Assembly: GCA_021521415.1 (NCBI GenBank)
Contig: JAIQDT010005804.1
Span: 140,211 to 204,210, forward strand
DNA: 64,000 bases
Direction of reading: 5' to 3'
Origin: Bidens hawaiensis
Taxonomy: Eukaryota; Streptophyta; Magnoliopsida; Asterales; Asteraceae
Part shown: positions 36,369-46,630 of the stretch, in pieces
How the letters are laid out: every line of letters begins with the position of its first letter
Position numbering within the stretch: position 1 is the first letter of the stretch
The notes under the pieces: model-generated
The model's input: the letters and a program-made list of their open reading frames with translations, nothing else
What the model was told of the DNA's origin: nothing
Databases searched by the model: none
Made by a program: the position numbers and the translations under genes

Positions 36369-36846
36369 TGTAAGGCCTCGTTCCCGGTAACCCTACTGTG
36401 GTGTTGGATTTACTCATAAACACAGTTCTAAAATCAGAGTTAATTTAAACTTTCGCGGAATAATTTAAAACTTCAAACATCACATTACAAACATTCATTT
36501 TTGTCTTAACATACAAATTGTCTTTTTCATAACATAACATAAAATAGTCTTGACACTTCTTCATAGATGCCAGTCTCTTTAGCTCGTGCCATGTGTCCTT
36601 CCTCAAGCCAGCTGCCTCAACCTATCTGCCTGCGTGCATACTAAAAGTCAGCTACGTTGAGTGAGTTCTAGTTAATCAATTTAACATACAATACATTCCT
36701 ACCCTTTCTCATACGCGTCCGAAGATACGTATTCATACCTTACTTTGCTATTACTTCTTTCACACATACTTTATATACATGCATACGTACTTACATACTT
36801 TCTTTCATAAAACCTTATGGTATACCATAAGCTATTCTACATTAAA

Positions 36847-37134
36847 CATCACAGATATTGTAAGGGTCTGGTCCCTATCATCACAGATATTATAAGGGTC
36901 TGGTCCCTATCATCACAGATATTATAAGGGTCTGGTCCCTAACATCACAGATATTATAAGGGTCTGGTCTCTAACATCTCAGATATTATAAGGGTCTGGT
37001 CCCTATCATCTCAGATATTATAAAGGTCTGGTCCCTATCATCTCAAATATTATGAGGGTCTGGTCCCTATCATCTCAGATATTATAAGGGTCTGGTCCCT
37101 ATCATCTCAGATATTATGAGGGTCTGGTCCCATC
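36847..37134 (+). repeat. Nine 32-bp tandem repeats inside solo LTR
   Basis: Nine units of CATCWCAGATATTATAAGGG followed by TCTGGTCCCTAT, with only a few substitutions between units and one base missing in the last. The array lies in the downstream (R-U5) half of the LTR in its own orientation. Confidence 0.92.
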
Positions 37135-38156
37135 ATAAGCGCATACTTTACTTGTCTTATGCATATAATATTTACATACACATTCATTCACATAACCATC
37201 CTATAACAATAACTTTCAATGCACGATCATACACGTATCATATACCTATCACTTAAGATAAGCCTTTTAACTGCCACATAGGAGTATGCACACAGCCTCG
37301 AAAACATAATAAGGAAATGGGGCTAGAACTCACCTGGAGTCGGTTTCTCTCGCCGTTAATGGTAACGCCCTTCCTAAGTTGAGCACGGCTAACTGTACAA
37401 TACATTACGCGTGTCAATTATCCATTACTATTACTTCCTACATCTAAGTTAATGAAACTCTCATCTAACGGGGGTCCGGGGGCAGCGCCCCTGGTAGCGT
37501 GGTCCAGGGGCGGCAGCCCCTAGCAGGGTCCAAGGGGCAGAGCCCCTGGCTGGGGTCATAGCTTAAACAATTTCGCATGGGAGGTTTCGTTTCGCTTCGC
37601 ATGGGAGCGTTTCGCTTCGCATGGTTGAGCGAAGCGAAATGCCTGTTTCACTTCTCAAGGCTGAGTGAAGCGAAATGCCTTCCTTTCTTCGTTTTTACCA
37701 TTTTAAAGCCATTTTACTTCGTGGCTCTTCCTCAGGACCTGATTTTTACTCTTTCCCAACTTTCGACACATTCTGACCCCATGCACCTGATCCTGAACCC
37801 ATCTCTCAAAGTCCAAACACCACCTTTTTATCACAAAGTGCACCCGAGAGGTTATAACTTACCAAGTTTATATTTTCTTACATTTCACAACCCGATCTAT
37901 CATTATATCTGTTTGCATGCCGATTCTAACCATAAAACTTGACCATTTAAACCGAAACCTACCTTTTACTTCGGGTTCGAGTTCAGATCGGGACAACACG
38001 CAGGATCTTCCAAACGTTTCTTGTTGCTCGATGACGTTGAACACGAGATTCACCTTTCTTTTTCTCGGATTTGGATCCGGGTGTTTGAGAGAAGAAGTGT
38101 GTGTTTTTAGTGTGTGGGGAGGGAGACAGAAATGGTGAAATGGTGGATGGGTTGGG

Positions 38157-38166
38157 TTTATATAGT
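38157..38166 (-). promoter_or_regulatory. TATA box of solo LTR
   Basis: Minus-strand CTATATAAAC about 140 bases from the upstream LTR end, followed by a CT-rich leader. If active, it would drive transcription leftward through the LTR. Confidence 0.5.
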
Positions 38167-38306
38167 GGGTTATGGGTCCCACCACCCACTCTCCATTCCC
38201 ATTTCAAATCCTTATCCAAACATTTAACACACGACTAACTTAACGACACACAGTTAATAACAAAACTTTCCGTCATTTATTATATAACAAAAAGTTGGAT
38301 GTTACA

Positions 38307-38595
38307 GCATTACCGCTTGGACATGCACGAAGCTACTTGGACGGTGGAGGGCATGCTTAGTCGGATGTTTCAATAATAATAAACGGTTTCTTTTTAACAT
38401 CTATTTAAATACATTTAAATTGGTTTTGGGCATAACTCCCGGGTTTTGGGAACTTATTTTATTATTTATGTTTTCCGCTGAATTATACTCTGAGATGCTT
38501 ATTTTAATGAAACGAACTGTTTTCAAGTTTAAGTATTTTTACAAGTGTTTTGTATGAATACCAACTGTAGGATTCCCGGGATTTGGGGTCTTACA
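38307..38595 (+). repeat. 3' LTR remnant of second-level element, right piece
   Basis: Continues the alignment with the 5' LTR (33847-34135) to its very end. Confidence 0.9.
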
Positions 38596-38600
38596 CGGGT

Positions 38601-38858
38601 GAAGTGTGATGGGTGCAATGTGGCGCTTTGATGGCGCACTTCTCACGCTCGCATCGCCGCGAGCAGCTTGAGAGCCGCATGACAAGTTACCAAAAGATCA
38701 GGGACTAAAAATGGACAGATTTGAAATTTTGCACCTTCGCGTGACGCGAAGGATTTGGGTCTAGCATGTTATATTAGAAAAAAATTTAGCCCCTTCGCGT
38801 GACAAAACAGGTACCAACTTATGAGTCACACGCCTAAGCCCTAGGTCGGGGTGTGACA
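38601..38858 (+). repeat. 3' LTR of outer element, right piece
   Basis: Aligns with the outer LTR from about 23575 to 23760, then jumps to 25207-25262. About 1.4 kb of the LTR, including its TATA box, is missing and replaced by about 36 bases (38766-38800) of foreign sequence. Confidence 0.88.
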
Positions 38859-38863
38859 GCCTA

Positions 38864-39742
38864 ATTATCTAAAACGTTATATTAGAAAAACGTTATATTA
38901 GAAAAAAATATAAATATATGATTGATTGATCGTTCACCGTATTGTAGGTTTTGGTACGGTGGCAATGGTTCACTATACATGCGGTATAGTAAATAACCGG
39001 TTGCGATTTGGGTTGGAATGCTAGATGTGTTGTAGTGTTATGGATAGCGGGTTGAGAGCCGTTGGATTAGAAATGGTTGGGCTGGAAATTATTCAAATTG
39101 CAAACTAAATCTATTCATTTCATATTGCCTAACAAGAACCTTCGGCCTAAACATTTTTTTCTTTGACCTCGAACCTTTTTGTGCTTGAATTTTACATTTG
39201 TTTTTTATATAAATAAAATAAAGTTGAAGAGTTGGAAAAAAATGTATTCGAAAAATATAATGGGTTTATTCAGACACTGTAAAAGTATTTCACTTTGGTC
39301 GTGATCACCATCGTGCAAAGTTGTTATCTTTCCAAGACGAGACCACAAGGGGTGGTGTCTCGTGATGACCATGGAATTATGGAGGTTCATCACAGAACCA
39401 CCCTGCCTACCCTTAATCAAAATGTGTCGCCTCACCTCAAGCCATTTAAGAAAGATGCCGCCTAGCTCAACCCACGTCGAACTCTTTTTTTAATTTAAAA
39501 TTAAATATAAATAAAACACACTTTCATTGTTTTTAAAAAGCAATTATTACAAATGACTAAATAAGCTTATTTTTAAAAGTACCTAAAAACTTGCAATTAA
39601 AAAAATTCAAAAAGTAACAACACCAGATGTATCTTGCCGCTATTTTTCGTTTATGTTCTAAATGTACACATTGTATTTTGTAATCATTAGGGTTTCTAGA
39701 AGGAACGTCTGTGAGCCTATATAAAGAATACTAGGTTACGTC
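38864..39742. other. Intergenic DNA, part of a dispersed duplication
   Basis: No gene. 39340-39560 is similar to 40880-41075 (see that entry). Confidence 0.5.
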
Positions 39743-39750
39743 ATTGGAGG

Positions 39751-40523
39751 TAGGAGTGTTCAAAAGTATCCGAATCCGTATATGAATTATCCAATAATCC
39801 GTATCCGAACTATCTAAAATTTTCGGATATCCAAAAATTCGGATTCGAATAAAATTTTAAGAATTTTCTGATAGTTTCGGATATCTGAACTATCCGAAAT
39901 ATTAAATTTAATATATATTTTTTTAATTTTAATATATAGACCTAATACCTTATAAACCACCCTTACTCCTTAACCCTAATTTCTAAAATTTAAGCACCTC
40001 TTTTAGTTTCATCGACCATCATCATTGCTCTCCACTTTCCAATCACTCAAATCAGTAATCAGTATTACCACGGCATCGCTTCCGTCCGCCGCTGCACTAT
40101 CCGTCGCCATCACCGCTCACCCACTCCGGCAGTAACCATCACCCGTTTCCTTCTTCCTCCGACGCCAAGTCCACCATAGCTCCTCCCGTCACAATTTGTG
40201 TTTAGATTGTTGGATTGAAAAACCTATTGTGTTTAAGTTGTTGGAATGGATGTTTTTGTGATTAGTAAACTAAACTTTAAAATAGGTTGTTGGATACTTG
40301 GATTGATGTTTTGGGACTTGTAAGTTCAATTTTTAAAACTGTAGGCTGTTATCTTCTTCTTTTTTTTCCAGTTTTTTTTAGGTTTTATATCGGATATTTG
40401 AATCACTATCCGATCGGATATCCGAAAATTTGGATTCGAATAATGAAATCCACTATCTAAAAGGACCGGATATCCGAAGTTCGTATATCCGAAACTTTGG
40501 ATATCCGGTTTTGAACACCCCTA
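39751..40523. mobile_element. hAT-type MITE, 773 bp
   Basis: Ends TAGGAGTGTTCAAAA and TTTTGAACACCCCTA are inverted repeats with one mismatch, flanked by a perfect 8-bp duplication ATTGGAGG (39743-39750 and 40524-40531), the hAT hallmark. Subterminal CGGATATCC/GGATATCCG motifs occur many times on both strands near both ends, as expected for transposase-binding clusters. The centre (about 40000-40200) is C-rich with no recognisable gene. Confidence 0.92.
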
Positions 40524-40879
40524 ATTGGAGGTGCATGATACATGAGAGACTAAAACCTCAACCCATGCAAACCTAGTACACAAAAAATACGTCTGCCGCC
40601 TTTAAGAAAACAAGAGTGAGTTAAGAGAATATTTTTAGTTTTCTATGGTTCCGCACCAGGCGTTCCATGCATGAAACCCTAAAAGCTTCCATTGTACTTG
40701 ATTGAATCATTTATATATATTGGAATTCTTTTGAGTGAATCGTGTGCGTGTACTACTTATAATCTTACTACATCACCAACATACTGATTATATCTGATTC
40801 CGCTGGATATTTTCAGTGGGTCATTGCAAACTGATTTCGTGTTTATTCTTGTCGACTATTTTGTTTGCACGGAATCCTG

Positions 40880-41075
40880 GTCTTGACATGGTGTCACGTG
40901 ATGATCACGAAGTGTACTCGCTTGACCTTTAATCAAAACGTGTCGCCTAACTTCAATCTAATTTAAGAAAGGCATCAAATGGTTCAACCCACATTGAAGT
41001 ATCGAACCATATTTTAATTAAAATTAAATATAAGTACAACACATTTTCATTATATAAAAATAAATTACAAACTAG
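40880..41075. repeat. Diverged copy of 39340-39560
   Basis: Shared phrases in the same order include CGTGATGA, CCTTAATCAAAA, GTGTCGCCT, TTTAAGAAAG, CAACCCAC and AAATTAAATATAA. The two copies lie on either side of the hAT MITE. The nature of the duplicated segment is unknown. Confidence 0.7.
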
Positions 41076-41427
41076 GAAGCACAGGGACAACAACGAAGAG
41101 AGAGCACCTGCCCCGGGGAAGGTTTGGGGATGGAAACGCCATGGGAACGTTTCAGAAATGTTTTCAGGTATTGGAGACGGATCGAAGACGTTTCCGGGCT
41201 GATGGGGACAGGACCAAAACATTTTGGGTACGTTTTTGTTAAATTTTAGGGTTGTGTCGTCTTTGCCGTCTAGATTCAGCCATGAACCACTTACGTTGTT
41301 GCGGGAATACTTCACCGGAGCCATAGCTGTCAATAGCGAGAATTGCGCTTGCTATAGCGCGCTTTATAGCAAAGTGGCCATATGCTGCTACAGAGTACTT
41401 GGAAACCAAATAGAGACGTAGCACCAT
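41076..41427. other. Intergenic DNA, no recognised gene
   Basis: Contains an odd stretch of alternating GCGC/TATAGC (41335-41375). The minus-strand open frame at 40953-41333 has no known domain. Confidence 0.35.
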
Positions 41428-41790
41428 AAGATCAAAGCATTTGGTTTTAATTGTATTCTCAATTTCATACTGATTCTTCAAGGGTTTTAGTAGCAACCCT
41501 TAACCTAAGTGTATTTCTGCTTGTGTAATCACGTCCGACCTTCGTCATTTCTTTGTGTTATATTTGTTCTTGCTCGGCACTGGTGCTATATATCATGCTT
41601 TTATCATGTCCGACCTTCGTCCTTTCTTTCTGCTTGTGTAATCACGTCCGACCTTCATCATTTCTTTGTGTTATATTTGTTCTTGCTCGGCACTGGTGCT
41701 ATATATCATGCTTTTATCATGTCCAACCTTCGTCCTTTCTTTGTGTTATTCTGCTTGTGTAGTGTTCTCGCCTGGCTCCTTTGTAAGAAT
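41428..41790 (+). repeat. Tandem 113-bp duplication, left direct repeat
   Basis: TCTGCTTGTGTAATCACGTCC occurs at 41516 and 41629 (unit 113 bp), with a shortened third start at 41750. The open frames at 41509-41793 are translations of the repeat. The lead-in (41428-41560) recurs at 42466-42606. Confidence 0.8.
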
Positions 41791-42465
41791 TAGCTACCTG
41801 CATTAGTGCTCACATGGGAAACCTTCAACTCGTGGAGTTCTCCATGCACGTGGGCCACATGAAGTAGATGTGGTATTCTACAACGTATCTTTAAGCTACG
41901 TCATTCCACAACCCCATCCTCGCACCCACACTCGACGGTCTGAGATTGGGGCACGCTAGATTTATGGGAGTGTCTAGTCTAGGCACCTTAGAGGCTAAAG
42001 GTCAAGTCGAAAAGTTGGATGAAGTGAAGATGCATGTTAGGATGCTTAATATGACCATGAACGACAATCACTAGAAATGCAGTTGGGAGTTGTATCATTG
42101 AGAATCAAGATAAAGTATGATATATCTTAGTATGCTAAGATTGTAATCGGATGCCACATCAGCCTAAAACACCCTTGTTGGAGGGGCCGTGCAACAACTA
42201 TTCAAAGTACAGGAGTTTAATCTGACAATGGTTAAAAGTAATTAGCAAATGGCATTAAAGGGTAATATGGTCTTTTATCTGTTCCAGCTGGCAAACGGTC
42301 ATCTAGGTTAGTTTAGTCTAATGGATTTAGGGATTAGGGTTCAGTTTTCATTCAGTTTTTCACATTCACAATTTGTTCTCTCTCTCTCTCTCTGAATTAG
42401 GTTTTCACGTTCTGTAATCTTTCTTGATTTTGTTGTGTATAATTATTTGAATCTTTTAATTGAAT
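41791..42465. other. Possible old LTR-element fragment
   Basis: Lies between two direct repeats (41428-41560 and 42466-42606). The second could be the end of an LTR beginning TGTTGG at 42176, but there is no primer site, polypurine tract or coding match. A CT run lies at 42378-42393. Confidence 0.3.
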
Positions 42466-42606
42466 AAGATCGAAACATTTAGTTCTGATTGTATTCTTAA
42501 TTTCATACTGATTCTTTGAGTGTTTTAGTAACACCCCTTAACCTAAGTGTATTTCTGCTTGTGTAATCCCGTCCGACCTTCGTCCTTTCTTCGTGTTATA
42601 TTTGTT
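42466..42606 (+). repeat. Right direct repeat of 41428-41560
   Basis: Same phrases in order: TAATTTCATACTGATTCTT, CCTTAACCTAAGTGTATTTC, TGCTTGTGTAATC, GTCCGACCTTCGTC; offset about 1038 bp. Confidence 0.8.
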
Positions 42607-43620
42607 AATGGCGTCTCATGAAGGTGGGTGCTATTACAAAGCGTAAATATCTTATCAAATATCAATACCATCTAAACCTATATATGTGCATTTTTTTTGT
42701 TGACATGCATATGGGCACGCAAAAAAATGCAAGATTTGCATATCTTACTACTCTAATAAAAGAGTACTCTATTTTGCCACTTGTCAAGCTCTTATTACTC
42801 CTCACTTTTTCTAACTCATATGCAATAAAATGGTATTTATTTCAGATCCACCCGCCCAAATAATGTATTCTGGATCCATATGTTAATCAATCCATTTGTT
42901 TTCATCACCCCTCCCAAATAACAAACCCTAGGTTGCAGACCCACCCCTCCCAAAAGCAACGCCACTATTAGCTCCCATATAACAACCCTAGAGTGACTTC
43001 TTCCATATCTGATTAAAGCTACTAGACCGTTCATCGTCCTTTTGAATTGAAACTCGGTTTTTCTGATTCATACGGTAAACATCAATTCCTTTGTTTTATC
43101 TCTTTAGATTCATGTTGTCAGTTGTTTAATTGACGTTTTCAATTCCTTTGTTTAATTGTCGTTTTCATTATTAAAAATCAATTCCCTTGTTTAATTAACG
43201 TTTAACGGTTTCGATTTGGCCGAAATTAGGTTGAGTCAATTAAACCCCTTGGCGGCTGTATTTGATCTGGAAATCATGTGAGGCCGGTTATGGTGCCGCC
43301 GTCTCTGACTGCTTATTTTGGTTTTGCGGCTGTTAATAATTTCTTGCTTCAAACTAACAACCCACTAGTTGTGAATTAGAGTTTTAACCCTGGTTCTGCT
43401 AGAAGGGTATGAATCTTTATTGTTATATATTACTACAATTAGAGCGTTGTTGACTTAACCAAGATTTACGATTTTATTAATTTAGCTTCCAAATGCTCAT
43501 TAATAAATTGGTTTTATGGAGATTAGGATTCTATCATAGTACCTTGGTCTAGATGCTATGTTAGCGTTAATTTGCATGACATATAATGGTGTTGAAGCTG
43601 TGGAAACTTATGACAAAGAA

Positions 43621-44135
<515 letters not shown>

Positions 44136-44573
44136 CCACATTTTATATCTTTATCCACACGTGATGAAATTCACTACTAATCTTTTAATTTCTTCAAGTT
44201 CTTAGTTTGGGGAGTACATTGAAGAGGTTTATGCTGCGTACGAACAACACAAACTTGAAATAGTCGCAACCATCTATTTCTTGATATTAATATATAGTCT
44301 GTGTGTAGGATAAAGTTATGTGTTTCATTATCTAAAGTTGAAAGCAAAAACAAGCGAAAATAATAATTTTGATATAGAGGATAAAGTTACAAATGAAATT
44401 ACAAATATTGTATACAAGGAAAAATTTAGAGATTTACGAATTTTCAATAGTTTTTTTATTTTCATATTGTGTATTATGTAATTTATTCTACCATATATTA
44501 TATTAATATATATGTTGAACCTATTTTTTATATTTCACATTTTGTTATTATTTAAATAAGATTATTTATTATA

Positions 44574-44603
44574 ACCCGTGTTTTACACGGGTACCTAACC
44601 TAG
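44574..44603 (+). other. Helitron 3' terminus
   Basis: Hairpin with an 8-bp stem and 3-base loop followed by TACCTAACCTAG, the replication-termination end of the Helitron. Confidence 0.9.
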
Positions 44604-44758
44604 TATAGGTAATAAAATGAAATACATAACAAACGTATGTGTAGGACTTGCCATGCCGTGCACGCCTCTCCACTGGTTACATAAGTCGTTTCACCTTTTA
44701 AAAGAACATTTAGAGCTTGGCTATGCCATGTAAATGGATGTTTTGCTCTCGTGATTAA

Positions 44759-44790
44759 TTAGGTTAGTAACCCGTGTATTACACTGATAT
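44759..44790 (-). other. Helitron-like 3' terminus, minus strand
   Basis: On the minus strand GTGTAATACACGGGTTACTAACCTAA precedes a host T, with an imperfect hairpin and a CTRR end (CTAA). It belongs to a Helitron lying to the right whose 5' end I could not find. Confidence 0.5.
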
Positions 44791-45109
44791 TAATAAAAAA
44801 ATGTTTACATATTTGATACAAGTTATATGTAGTAAAACATAAAGTATATGCCATAGCATATGAAACAGTTGGGCGCCCTGAAACAATTATAATTATTTAA
44901 AAAAAACATAATGCCTAATAATTTAGTAACATGGAACAATTTCTTATAAATGAAATTACATATTACACTAATTATAATAGTGACGAAGGATTAGAACATA
45001 AATTTTTCATAAAGAAAATAATTTAATGGAAAAAGTATCCATCTGGTTTGAAAATACAAGTTGTTTCAATAAACTTGTTTTGAACCAAATATGAACTCAA
45101 ACCGCTCAT

Positions 45110-45760
45110 TCAAATTAACATAAAACTAAAAATACATGAATAATGAATTTGACTTTAAGTTAGAAAATACTATCATTTAAAATAGCATGTTTTGAATCAA
45201 ACTGATTCTGATCATAACTCTTTTTTACCCGTCCTTTTTAACCCAAACTAATTTGATACTCTTTTAAAACAACATGTTTTAACCTAAACTTATTTTACTC
45301 AAAAACACATTGACCTAAACTTATTTCGAGCCAAACATGAACCCAACCCACCTATTTAAATTAATATAAAACTAAGAATACATGAATAATGAATTTTATT
45401 TTTAAGTTAGAAAATACTATGATTTAAAAATACACGATTTGACCCGAATCTATTCGAATCATAACCCTTTTTGACAGGCATGTTTTGACCGAACCAATTT
45501 GAATTCTTTTAAAACAACTTGTTTTAAACCGAACACTTTCCGTACATAACATGTTTCGAGCCGAGCTAATTTTACTAAAAAAACTATTGACCTGAGCTAA
45601 ATATGAGTCTAATCCGTCCGTTTAAATTAACATAAAAATTATGAAGACATGAATAATAAATTTATCTTTGTTAATAATATAAACTTTTATGTAACATTGT
45701 AGTTTTTGCATTTGTTTTTAAGAGTCATACGAAGCAAAGGGTTGAATCTTACACACACAC
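45110..45760 (+). repeat. Three diverged ~250-bp tandem units
   Basis: The phrase AAATTAAYATAAAA..ACATGAATAATGAAT recurs at about 45112, 45358 and 45624. Between the starts the order of motifs is conserved: GTTAGAAAATACTA, a Phe-like CATGTTTTGAA/ACGATTTGACC, ACCCTTTTTGA/ACTCTTTTTTA, TCTTTTAAAACAAC. It probably lies inside the minus-strand Helitron whose end is at 44759. Confidence 0.7.
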
Positions 45761-46353
45761 ATATAAAATAACCATGGTCATCTTTTAGTTGAAATTGGTC
45801 AAGCTTACTCACTCATATACAGAGAGATAACCTCAATCACATCACCATTGGTTATGTCGTTTTCCGACTATGAGCAGATTGGTTTTGTCCATTACGGGTT
45901 AATCACAACTGCATCAAAAAAAGCCAAAAAGAAACTTTGAGATAACCATAAAAAATAGTATAAACGCAGATTATTTGCGAAATATTATAAACTGTTAGAT
46001 AACAAACCATATCCTTGAACTTAAAATATATCAAACTGCTATAATTTCTTTTCAACTACGCCCCTATTTTTATGCCCAAATGTGGTTAACTTGTACCAGA
46101 CACTTTTGACCCGTAAATTCGTAATATCTTTGTCAAAAAAAATTCAACCAATTGATCAAGCTGTTGAAATCGACTATTCCTTCTTAGGTAATAACTTAAT
46201 TGAGGTAATTAAAAACTGTTAACAATCTAATTTTAAAGTCATAATTGGTTTAATTAAGGTAATTAAAAATATTAAATAGTAATAAATGCAATAAATGTTG
46301 TATCATTTAGCATAAAAAATTATTAAAAGGAATGGTAATTAAAAATTAGTTAA
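45761..46353. other. AT-rich DNA, no recognised feature
   Basis: No coding frames of note; many stops in all frames. Confidence 0.4.
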
Positions 46354-46630
46354 TCTATATATACTATTAAAGAAATTAGTTTTGGCTCATTCTTATTGGT
46401 TGATTTTACTATACTCCAAAAATAATAAGCACTCATAGAATTTATTACTAATAAAATAATTCCAAATTAAAATCATAATATCATTTAATCTATATAATAA
46501 ATACTATTAAAGACATTCTTTTTGGCTCATTCCTATTGTTTGATTTTACTATATTCCAAAAATAATAAGCAGTCATAGAGTTTGTTACTAATAAAATAAT
46601 TCAAAATTAAAATCATAATAATCATTTAAT
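46354..46630 (+). repeat. Tandem copies of a Helitron 5' end
   Basis: Two units of about 136-140 bp share TTTTGGCTCATTC, TTGATTTTACTATA, CCAAAAATAATAAGCA and TTACTAATAAAATAATTC in order. The first base pair of each unit is TC, consistent with both being Helitron heads. Confidence 0.75.

Larger units (their letters stand above)
36369..38306 (-). mobile_element. Third-level insertion: gypsy-type solo LTR (1938 bp)
   Basis: Plus-strand TGTAAGGCC...GTTACA, flanked by a perfect 5-bp duplication GCATT (36364-36368 and 38307-38311). On the minus strand it reads TGTAACATCC...GGCCTTACA, the usual gypsy LTR form, with a TATA box near its start. There is no body and no second copy in the window, so it is best read as a solo LTR left by recombination. 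It contains a 32-bp tandem array and CG-rich motifs (GGGGCAGMGCCCCTGG near 37470-37550; TTCGCTTCGCATGG near 37590-37625). Open frames inside are not recognised as proteins. Confidence 0.9.
31553..38595 (+). mobile_element. Second-level gypsy element nested in a 3' LTR
   Basis: Starts TGTAACACCCG (31553), ends GGGTCTTACA (38595), and is flanked by a perfect 5-bp duplication CGGGT (31548-31552, 38596-38600). It holds a full 2583-bp 5' LTR, a primer site, a shrunken body of about 2.1 kb (gag nearly all lost, part of protease, RT and integrase) and only the last 383 bp of the 3' LTR, itself split by a solo LTR. It is a deletion derivative that cannot encode its own proteins. Confidence 0.92.
23371..38858 (+). 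mobile_element. Tekay/Del-like gypsy element, outermost of a nest
   Basis: The element runs from TGTAACATCA (23371) to GTGTGACA (38858) and is flanked by a perfect 5-bp duplication GCCTA (23366-23370 and 38859-38863). It holds a 1892-bp 5' LTR, a primer site, an extra 5' reading frame, gag, pol with a chromodomain-like end, a polypurine tract (AAGGTGGGTAGGA before 31259) and a 3' LTR split by a second element at 31553-38595. Without that insertion it would be about 8.4 kb. Lineage is judged from RT ([19 protein letters not shown]) and the C-terminal [15 protein letters not shown] phrase. Many stops and frameshifts; it is the oldest member of the nest. Confidence 0.92.

Noticed and set aside
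36847..37134. Regular repeats suggesting a CRISPR array
   Set aside because: Units are contiguous with no unique spacers, and the context is a plant LTR.
37577..38219. Open frames on both strands in the solo LTR
   Set aside because: LTR sequence with TATA box and repeats; the frames overlap antisense and have no recognisable domain.
42176..42537. Copia LTR beginning TGTTGG
   Set aside because: No primer site, polypurine tract, coding region or clear second LTR; only a short direct repeat supports it.
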